In this document: in pieces, positions 6,893 to 11,937 of the stretch
Position numbering within the stretch: position 1 is the first letter of the stretch
Layout of the letters: the number at the start of each line of letters is the position of its first letter
NCBI GenBank assembly: GCA_946481225.1
Contig: CAMLNJ010000038.1
Location: forward strand, 1 to 11,937
DNA length: 11,937 nt
From: an uncultured Verrucomicrobiota bacterium
GTDB lineage: Bacteria > Verrucomicrobiota > Verrucomicrobiae > Opitutales > Opitutaceae
Reading direction: 5' to 3'
Made by a program: the position numbers and the translations under genes
The notes under the pieces: generated by a model
Databases searched by the model: none
Told to the model about the DNA's origin: nothing
Seen by the model: only the letters and a program-made list of their open reading frames with translations

Positions 6893-7693
6893 ATGCCCGT
6901 CGTTCCGTCCCTGTCGTTGAAAGACAAAGTGGCCCTGGTCACCGGCGCCGGCTCCGGCATCGGGAAGGCCGCCGCGCTTCTCTTCGGCGCGGCGGGGGCG
7001 CGCGTCGCCCTCCTCGGCCGAACCGCCGACGAGCTGGAGCAGACCCGCGCGGACATCGCCGCCTCGGGAGGCGATGCCCTTCCCCTCGTCGCCGACATAT
7101 CCGACGCCGAGGCGATGGACGCCGCCGTCGCATGCGTGCGCGACGCCTGGGGCCGCCTCGATGTCGTCGTCGCCAACGCCGGCGTCAACGGCCTCTGGGC
7201 CCCCCTCGAGCGGCTCGTCCCGGAAGAGTGGGACCGCACGATCGCGATCAATCTCCGCGGCACCTACCTCACCGTCCGCGCCGCCCTGCCCCTCCTCAAG
7301 CGCGCCGGCGGCTCCGTCGTCGTGGTCTCCTCCGTCAACGGCACCCGCATGTTCAGCAACACCGGCGCCACCGCCTACTCCGTCTCCAAGGCCGGCCAGG
7401 TCGCCTTCGCGCGGATGATCGCCCTCGAGCTCGCGCCCTTCCGCGTCCGCGTGAACACCGTCTGCCCCGGAGCCATCCAAACCAGTATCGACGAAAACAC
7501 TACACGCGTCGATCTCGACAAGGTCGGCACGCCGGTCGAATTCCCCCGCGGCGAGGTGCCTCTCACCGGCGGCTCCCCCGGCTCCGCCCGGCAGGTGGCC
7601 GAGCTCGTTCTCTTCCTCGCCGGCGACGCCTCCGCCCACATCACCGGCACCGAGGTGTTCATCGACGGCGGGCAATCCCTCCTCCAAGGCTGA
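6893..7693 (+). CDS. SDR-family NAD(P)-dependent oxidoreductase
   Basis: A 266-residue classical short-chain dehydrogenase/reductase of normal length. Visible features are the cofactor motif TGAGSGIG (17-24), LVADIS (65-70) with the adenine-contacting Asp, NAG (95-97), the catalytic Ser in VVVVSSVNG (Ser147 likely), the Tyr162-x3-Lys166 pair in AYSVSK, PGAIQTSI (192-199) and the C-terminal GTEVFIDGGQ. The residue after the second strand is Arg43 in LLGRT, without the acidic residue of NAD-only enzymes, which hints at NADP(H). The fold resembles FabG-like carbonyl or alcohol reductases; the substrate cannot be named. The ATG at 6893 is preferred to an in-frame GTG at 6878, since MPVVPSLSLKDKVALVTG is a typical family start. 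The gene ends 2 bases before the FAD/Rieske gene, so the two are surely co-transcribed. Confidence 0.93.
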   Translation: MPVVPSLSLKDKVALVTGAGSGIGKAAALLFGAAGARVALLGRTADELEQTRADIAASGGDALPLVADISDAEAMDAAVACVRDAWGRLDVVVANAGVNGLWAPLERLVPEEWDRTIAINLRGTYLTVRAALPLLKRAGGSVVVVSSVNGTRMFSNTGATAYSVSKAGQVAFARMIALELAPFRVRVNTVCPGAIQTSIDENTTRVDLDKVGTPVEFPRGEVPLTGGSPGSARQVAELVLFLAGDASAHITGTEVFIDGGQSLLQG

Positions 7694-7695
7694 CC

Positions 7696-9288
7696 ATGAG
7701 CGCGCTCCTCCCTCCCTCCACCACGCCCGTCTGGGCCGAGCTTCACCGCCTGCCCGTCGCCGCCCCGCTTTCCGCGGACGCCACCGCGGACGTCTGCGTC
7801 GTCGGCGCCGGCGTCGCCGGCCTCACCACCGCCGCCCTCCTCGCCCGCGAGGGCGCCAAAGTCGTGGTCCTCGACGCCGCCCAGCCCGGCGTCGGCGAAA
7901 GCTCGCGCACCACCGCGCACCTCGCCAACGCCATCGACGACCGGTTCTACAACATCGCCCGCTGGCACGGTCGCGAGGGCGCGCGTCTCGCCGCCCGGAG
8001 CCACGGCGCCGCCATCGACCGCGTGCAGGCCTTCGCCGAGGAGCTCGACATCGCCTGCGATTTTCGCCGCCTGCCCGGCTACCTTTTCGCCGACCGCGAG
8101 CAGGACGAGGCCGCGCTCGACGAAGAACTCGAGGCCGCCCGCGCCGCCGGACTGCGCGAGGTCGCGTTCACGCCTTGGCCCATAGAAGGCGCCCCCGGCC
8201 CGCGCTGCCTCCGCTTCCCCGGACAGGCCCAGATCTCCCCCTGGCCCTACCTCGCGGCGCTCACCGACGAGATCGTCCGCCGCGGCGGGCGCGTCCACGG
8301 CGCCACCCGCGTGCACGACGTCATGGAGGGCCGCACCGCCATCATCCGCACCGAGACCGGCCTGCGCGTCGCCGCCAAATCCCTCGTCGTCGCCACCAAC
8401 ACCCCGATCAACGACCGCTTCGCCATCCACACCAAGCAGCACCCCTACCGCACCTACGTCGTCTCGCTGCTTGTCCCCGAGGACTCCATGCCGCTCGGCC
8501 TTTTTTGGGACAACGGCGACCCCTACCACTACGTCCGTCTCGCGCCTTCGCGCGTGCCCGGCATGTGCGCCCTCATCGTCGGCGGCGAGGACCACCGCAC
8601 CGGCGAGGCGGAGGAGGCCGAGGCTCGCTTCGCCCGGCTCGAGGCCTGGGCGCGGGGGCGTTTTCCCGTCCTCGAGGACTCGCCCGCGGTTTGTTGGTCG
8701 GGCCAGGTCATGGAGACGATCGACGGCCTCGGCTTCATCGGCCGCAACCCCGGCCTGCACGAGAACACCTATGTCGCCACCGGCGACTCCGGCATGGGCA
8801 TGACCCACGGCACCCTCGCCGGGATGATCATCACCGATCTCATCCTCGCCCGCGCCAACCCCTGGAGCCACCTCTACAGCCCCAATCGCGTCACCCTCAC
8901 CGCCGCCCTCACCTTTGCGAAGGAGAACTTCCAGGTCGCCCGCCACTATCTCGACTGGGGACGCCGCGCGGCCAAGGACGAGGCGGACGGCCTCGCCCCC
9001 GGCTCCGGTCGCGTCGTGCAGCGCGGCCTGCAAAAAATCGCGCTTTATCGCGATCCGCAGGGCTCCTTCCACGAGTGCTCCGCCGTCTGTCCGCACCTCG
9101 GCTGCGTCGTCACCTGGAACAACCTCGAACACACATGGGACTGCCCGTGCCACGGCTCCCGTTTCCAAGCCGACGGCACCGTCCTCAACGGCCCCGCCTC
9201 CGAATCCCTCGCCCCCACCCCCGAGGCCAAGGCCTCGCGCTCCTCCGCATCCCCGCGTTCCCCGATCCTGCCGACGCCGGGGACGTAA
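7696..9288 (+). CDS. FAD-dependent oxidoreductase with C-terminal Rieske [2Fe-2S] domain
   Basis: A 530-residue fusion of a D-amino-acid-oxidase-like FAD domain and a Rieske domain. The FAD-binding dinucleotide motif is CVVGAGVAGLTTAALLAREG (34-53), with the ribose-binding acid at the end of VVVLD (Asp60). Further FAD-domain segments are LVVATNTPIN (230-239), DGLGFIGRNPG and YVATGDSGMGMTHGTLAG (359-376). The Rieske ligands are in CPHLGC (465-470: Cys465, His467) and CPCHGS (483-488: Cys483, His486); Cys470 and Cys485 could form the extra disulfide. Such fusions are common in bacteria, and their substrate is unknown. The ATG at 7696 follows the SDR stop by 2 bases, and AAGG within the SDR end can act as ribosome site. 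The last 20 or so residues (KASRSSASPRSPILPTPGT) are low-complexity and may be out of the ancestral frame. The long frame open upstream of 7696 is shadow of the SDR gene. Confidence 0.93.
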   Translation: MSALLPPSTTPVWAELHRLPVAAPLSADATADVCVVGAGVAGLTTAALLAREGAKVVVLDAAQPGVGESSRTTAHLANAIDDRFYNIARWHGREGARLAARSHGAAIDRVQAFAEELDIACDFRRLPGYLFADREQDEAALDEELEAARAAGLREVAFTPWPIEGAPGPRCLRFPGQAQISPWPYLAALTDEIVRRGGRVHGATRVHDVMEGRTAIIRTETGLRVAAKSLVVATNTPINDRFAIHTKQHPYRTYVVSLLVPEDSMPLGLFWDNGDPYHYVRLAPSRVPGMCALIVGGEDHRTGEAEEAEARFARLEAWARGRFPVLEDSPAVCWSGQVMETIDGLGFIGRNPGLHENTYVATGDSGMGMTHGTLAGMIITDLILARANPWSHLYSPNRVTLTAALTFAKENFQVARHYLDWGRRAAKDEADGLAPGSGRVVQRGLQKIALYRDPQGSFHECSAVCPHLGCVVTWNNLEHTWDCPCHGSRFQADGTVLNGPASESLAPTPEAKASRSSASPRSPILPTPGT

Positions 9289-9292
9289 GAAG

Positions 9293-9322
9293 CGGGCGGG
9301 GCGCGCCCCTTTCCGCCGCCCG
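9293..9322 (+). terminator. GC-rich hairpin after the FAD/Rieske gene
   Basis: CGGGCGG (9293-9299) pairs with CCGCCCG (9316-9322) over 7 bp. The loop holds the GC palindrome GGCGCGCC and a short TTT. It starts 5 bases after the TAA stop. The typical T-tract after the stem is missing, so it is a probable transcript-end or stability structure rather than a proven intrinsic terminator. Confidence 0.35.
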
Positions 9323-9413
9323 ACCCCGACCCGCGCCCGCGAAAAGTCCTCTAGCATCGTGCCAGAAGCCCCCCGATGGGGCGCTCATCAATCTTTCGCT
9401 AGGCTGCGAGGCC

Positions 9414-9806
9414 ATGGAAACCCCAGCCCCCGCCTCCGCCTCCACGCCCGCCGACCGCGGCCTCGCCCACCCCGGCGCCGGAGAAAACTGCCTTGCCTCG
9501 CCGGACCTGCGCACCCGCCCCCTGCACGAGGAAGTCTCCGCCTGCGCCCGCGAACTCTGGCGCAAATACGGCTGCCCCGTCGGACGCGACGAGCAGATCT
9601 GGCTCGAAGCCGAGCGCCAATTGCTCGGCGTCGACGCCCAGATCGCCCGCGTCGGCGGCTCCACCCCGGCCGACACCCTCAACCAAACGGCCCCCTCTCC
9701 CACCGCCGGCCCCGGAGGCGGCCCCCGCAAGGGCCCGACCCGCCGAAACGAACGCCGGCTCGCCGTCAGCCCGGGCCCCGCCTCGTCAGGACTCGAAGAC
9801 GACTGA
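9414..9806 (+). CDS. DUF2934 domain-containing small protein
   Basis: A 130-residue protein. Residues 37-71 (LHEEVSACARELWRKYGCP, then VGRDEQIWLEAERQLLG) match the DUF2934 signature: a helix with A-x-x-L-W, a G-x-P turn, and W-L-x-A-E-x-x-L. The domain's function is not known. The flanks are disordered: an N-terminus rich in Ala, Pro and Ser, and a C-terminal half rich in Pro, Gly and Arg that ends acidic (LEDD). The ATG at 9414 follows GAGG by only 2 bases, a short spacing. It lies 125 bases after the FAD/Rieske gene beyond a GC-rich hairpin, so co-transcription with that gene is uncertain. The frame is also open upstream back into the Rieske gene. Confidence 0.85.
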   Translation: METPAPASASTPADRGLAHPGAGENCLASPDLRTRPLHEEVSACARELWRKYGCPVGRDEQIWLEAERQLLGVDAQIARVGGSTPADTLNQTAPSPTAGPGGGPRKGPTRRNERRLAVSPGPASSGLEDD

Positions 9807-9811
9807 TGGGC

Positions 9812-9859
9812 GGTCCTGAAATCTCCGACCGCGCGAACCTCGCCGGCGATTTCAAGACC
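9812..9859. terminator. Long inverted repeat after the DUF2934 gene
   Basis: GGTCCTGAAATC (9812-9823) faces GATTTCAAGACC (9848-9859). They pair at 11 of 12 positions, and CCG/CGG (9825-9827 with 9844-9846) can add 3 more pairs inside. The arms contain A/T bases unusual for this GC-rich window. It lies 5 bases after the stop codon of the DUF2934 gene, which suits a terminator or 3'-end stem, although only TCCCC follows it. Confidence 0.5.
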
Positions 9860-9873
9860 TCCCCAATGAAAAA

Positions 9874-9889
9874 GCGGCCGGCCGGCCGC
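9874..9889 (-). terminator. Perfect 16-base palindrome with adjoining A-tract
   Basis: GCGGCCGGCCGGCCGC equals its own reverse complement. On the plus strand it follows ATGAAAAA, so on the minus strand it reads as a GC palindrome followed by TTTTTCAT, similar to an intrinsic terminator for leftward transcription. No minus-strand gene is visible to its right, so it may instead be a binding site or a short repeat. Confidence 0.3.
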
Positions 9890-9929
9890 CCGCGCCCGCA
9901 CAGACCGATGCGCCCGACCTGCCATCCCC

Positions 9930-9957
9930 GATAGCCAATTTCGGAAAATCCCCTATC
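9930..9957. promoter_or_regulatory. AT-rich dyad upstream of the sensor gene
   Basis: GATAG (9930-9934) and CTATC (9953-9957) form the outer arms. ATTT and AAAT (9938-9941, 9946-9949) form inner arms around CGGA. The dyad lies 53 bases before the sensor start codon and is clearly richer in A/T than its surroundings. It could be an operator or part of the promoter, but I see no good -35/-10 pair. The gap 9807-10010 holds this dyad, the two preceding inverted structures and no convincing gene. Confidence 0.3.
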
Positions 9958-10010
9958 AGCGGCTTCGTGACAGTCGCCTCCCGCGCCTCAGCATCGCCGG
10001 GGTGAATGTG

Positions 10011-11937
10011 ATGCGCTGGATAACGTCCCCCTTTTCGATTCCCACTCTGCGATCTCCCCGGCTGGTATTTCTGGTCATCATCGGCTGCCTGCTTGCCGCG
10101 GTGCTGCAACGTCACGCGCTCCACCCTTGGGCGGAGGATCGGGTCCCCTACGCGACACTGCTTCCCTCCGTCCTGCTAGCGGCCTGGTTCTGCGGCGCCC
10201 GGGCCGGGATTGCCGTCGCGCTGCTGGGCGTGCCCCTTTGCGCGTGGCTCTTCGTCGCCGGCCTCGGGGCCCGCCAGTTGGAAACGCCCGATCTGCTCGC
10301 CGGCGGGATCGCCCTCGGCCAAAGCCTCGTCCTCGTCCTTCTCTGCGGCGCCATCCGAAAGGCCTCTTCCGAATGGTCCGAGGCGCGCGCCCAAGCCAAA
10401 GAGGACTTCGAAAACATGGCCGACCACGCGCCCGGCCTCGTCTGGTCCACCCGCGGCACGGACGGCACCGGCTTCGTCAACCAGGCGTGGCGGAACTTCA
10501 CCGGCGTCAGCCCCAATCGTCGCGAGGTGGACCGTCTGCTGCTCGTCCACCCCGCGGATGTCGCCCGCGTCCGCGCCGTCATCGCCGGCGCGCAGGCCGC
10601 CTGCGTGCCCTACCAGGTGGAATACCGCCTGCGCCGCTCCGACGGCGCCTACCGGTGGATATTGGAAAACGCGGTGCCGCGCCTGAGCCGCGACGGGAAC
10701 TTCGAGGGCTTCACCGGCTCGGGCACCGACGTCACCAGCTCCCACCAGGAACGCGACGAGCTCCGCTTCATCGGCGACCTCCACCGCGGCCTCGCCGCCT
10801 CGCTCGACCTCCACAAGACCGCGGAGACCCTCACCCGCTCCATCGTCCCCGCGATCGCCGACTGGTGCGGCATCCACCTCCTCGACGAGTCCGGCGAACA
10901 CCTGCGCCTCGTTCACCTCCATCACGTCGATCCGGAAAAAGTGCTTCGCGCGAACGAGATGATGCACCGCGCGCGGGACGGCTCGCACACCTCGCCCTGC
11001 TTCGCGCGCATCCTCCAGGACGGCGAGCCGCGCGTGGTCGAACACATCGACGACGCCTTTCTCTCCGAACTCTCCGTCGGCGAAGAGCACCTCGTCTACC
11101 TGCGCACCCTCGGCCTCGTCTCCTTCGTCGGCGTGCCCCTCCGCGTCGCCGGCCGCGCCATCGGCTTGCTCACATTCGCCTCCGCCGAATCCTGCCGCGT
11201 CTTCGGCCCCGAGTCGCTCCAACTCGCCATCAAGATCGGCGGCATCGCCGCCTTCGCCCTCGAAAACGCCCGCCTCCACCGCGGTGTGCGCGACGCCCTC
11301 GCCGCCGAAGAACGCGCCCGCCGCGACCGCGAGCACAGCGACCGCCAGTTCCGCTCCGCCTGGGAAGCGGACATCTTCGGCATCTGCATCATCGACCGCG
11401 CCGGCCGCATCCGCGCCGGCAACGACGCCTTCCTCCGCCTCGCCGGCCACAGCCGCGAAGACCTCGCCGCCGGCCGGGTCGAGCTCCGCTCGCGCGTCGG
11501 CGACCGCCGCCACCAATTCGGCGCCTTCCTCTGGCAAAACCTATCCGAAGGCAAACGCTGCGAACCTTTTGAAAAGGTCTGCATCCGCGCCGACGGCTCG
11601 GAGTTCCCCGTCCTCGTCGGCGGAAACGTCAACCCCGACGGCGACGGCGCCACCGCCATCATCTTCATCCTCGACCTCACCGCCCGCAAGGCGGCCGAGA
11701 CCGAGCTCAAGCGCCAGCGCGGCCTGCTCAAGACCATCATCGACGCCGTGCCCGCCATGGTCGCCTACGTCGACGCGCAGGAACGCTTCGTCCTGCACAA
11801 TCTCCAATACGAGAAGTGGCTCGGCCTCGAACCCACGGAGATCGCCGGCAAGACCCTCCGCGAGGTCATGGGCGCGGACACCTACAACCGCATCCGTCCT
11901 CACGTCCATAACGCCCTCGCCGGCCACCCCCTCAGCC
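10011..11937 (+). CDS. Multi-domain membrane sensor (DUF4118-like, PAS, GAF, PAS, PAS), 3' end outside window
   Basis: The open frame runs from ATG 10011 to the window end, 642 residues, and is incomplete. The N-terminus has about four hydrophobic segments (17-34, 46-62, 64-82, 96-114); PYATLLPSVLLAAWFCGARAG resembles the KdpD-type DUF4118 membrane domain. A first PAS domain follows (about 134-243), with its PAC part RRSDGAYRWILENAVPRL and FEGFTGSGTDVT. Next comes a GAF domain (about 265-420), with FVGVPLRVAGRAIGLLTFAS. A second PAS domain (about 446-560) ends RADGSEFPVLVGG and LDLTARKAAETELKRQR, and a third begins near 572 (IIDAVPAMVAYVDAQERFV). The output is expected to be a histidine kinase, less probably a GGDEF domain; it lies outside. 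GGTGA (10001-10005) is a good ribosome site 5 bases before the ATG. In-frame GTGs at 10002 and 10008 are less likely starts. Confidence 0.88.
   Translation, partial: MRWITSPFSIPTLRSPRLVFLVIIGCLLAAVLQRHALHPWAEDRVPYATLLPSVLLAAWFCGARAGIAVALLGVPLCAWLFVAGLGARQLETPDLLAGGIALGQSLVLVLLCGAIRKASSEWSEARAQAKEDFENMADHAPGLVWSTRGTDGTGFVNQAWRNFTGVSPNRREVDRLLLVHPADVARVRAVIAGAQAACVPYQVEYRLRRSDGAYRWILENAVPRLSRDGNFEGFTGSGTDVTSSHQERDELRFIGDLHRGLAASLDLHKTAETLTRSIVPAIADWCGIHLLDESGEHLRLVHLHHVDPEKVLRANEMMHRARDGSHTSPCFARILQDGEPRVVEHIDDAFLSELSVGEEHLVYLRTLGLVSFVGVPLRVAGRAIGLLTFASAESCRVFGPESLQLAIKIGGIAAFALENARLHRGVRDALAAEERARRDREHSDRQFRSAWEADIFGICIIDRAGRIRAGNDAFLRLAGHSREDLAAGRVELRSRVGDRRHQFGAFLWQNLSEGKRCEPFEKVCIRADGSEFPVLVGGNVNPDGDGATAIIFILDLTARKAAETELKRQRGLLKTIIDAVPAMVAYVDAQERFVLHNLQYEKWLGLEPTEIAGKTLREVMGADTYNRIRPHVHNALAGHPLS

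Noticed and set aside
6787..7695. Upstream extension of the FAD/Rieske frame
   Set aside because: It is an Arg/Pro-rich shadow of the SDR gene; the ATG at 7696 begins right before the FAD domain and 2 bases after the SDR stop.
7375..9357. A 660-residue open frame on the minus strand, antisense to the SDR and FAD/Rieske genes
   Set aside because: Its Gly/Ala/Asp-rich composition without motifs is typical of antisense frames in GC-rich DNA, while the plus strand encodes recognisable domains.
9868..9934. Short reading frame ATGAAAAAGCGG... of 22 codons
   Set aside because: No ribosome site, Arg/Pro-rich product, and its sequence is dominated by the GC palindrome.
9852..10124. A 90-residue minus-strand frame in the gap before the sensor gene
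   Set aside because: No motif or ribosome site seen, and its upstream part overlaps the start of the sensor gene.
10176..11537. A 453-residue minus-strand frame opposite the sensor gene
   Set aside because: No motif, biased composition, and the plus strand carries clear PAS and GAF domains.
10127..11572. A 481-residue plus-strand frame inside the sensor gene
   Set aside because: Arg/Pro-rich shadow; the frame from 10011 carries the real domains and stays open to the window end.

Overview
The window is very GC-rich, with codon third positions dominated by C and G. It is densely coding and holds ordinary bacterial chromosomal genes. Several features fit a Verrucomicrobiota bacterium of the Opitutaceae type: a DUF2934 protein, a PFSDGPLRF / VWSVYQDGEDNGG protein tail, and a cytosine-rich intergenic element of the CTCCGCGTCTCTGCGTT type. 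This placement is inferred from gene style and memory of families, not from a marker gene. No rRNA, tRNA, CRISPR array, insertion sequence or phage gene was seen.

Layout: (1) 1-798 +, the C-terminal part of a protein of unknown function. (2) 906-3472 -, a tight three-gene unit read right to left: Maf nucleotide pyrophosphatase, a TonB-like membrane-anchored protein, and an RluA-family pseudouridine synthase. The last two overlap by 4 bases. (3) 3583-5238 +, glutamine-dependent NAD synthetase (nadE), divergent from maf. A C-rich 7-base tandem repeat abuts its start codon, and a related repeat lies in the interdomain linker. (4) 5322-6737 -, an MscS-family channel, convergent with nadE. (5) 6893-9288 +, an SDR oxidoreductase followed 2 bases later by a FAD oxidoreductase fused to a Rieske [2Fe-2S] domain. 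(6) 9414-9806 +, a small DUF2934 protein. (7) 9807-10010, a 204-base gap without a convincing gene but rich in dyad symmetry. (8) 10011 to the window end, the N-terminal 642 residues of a multi-domain membrane sensor (membrane region, PAS, GAF, PAS, PAS) whose output domain is outside the window.

How the genes work together: the maf-tonB-like-rluA group looks like a housekeeping operon with translational coupling. nadE makes NAD from deamido-NAD. The SDR and FAD/Rieske pair is a likely redox module, substrate unknown. I see no strong candidate for an entirely new system. The most distinctive signals are the short tandem repeats around the maf/nadE divergent region and inside nadE, the dyad-rich gap before the sensor gene, the possible leaderless promoter of the MscS gene, and the doubtful C-terminal reading frame of the Rieske protein.
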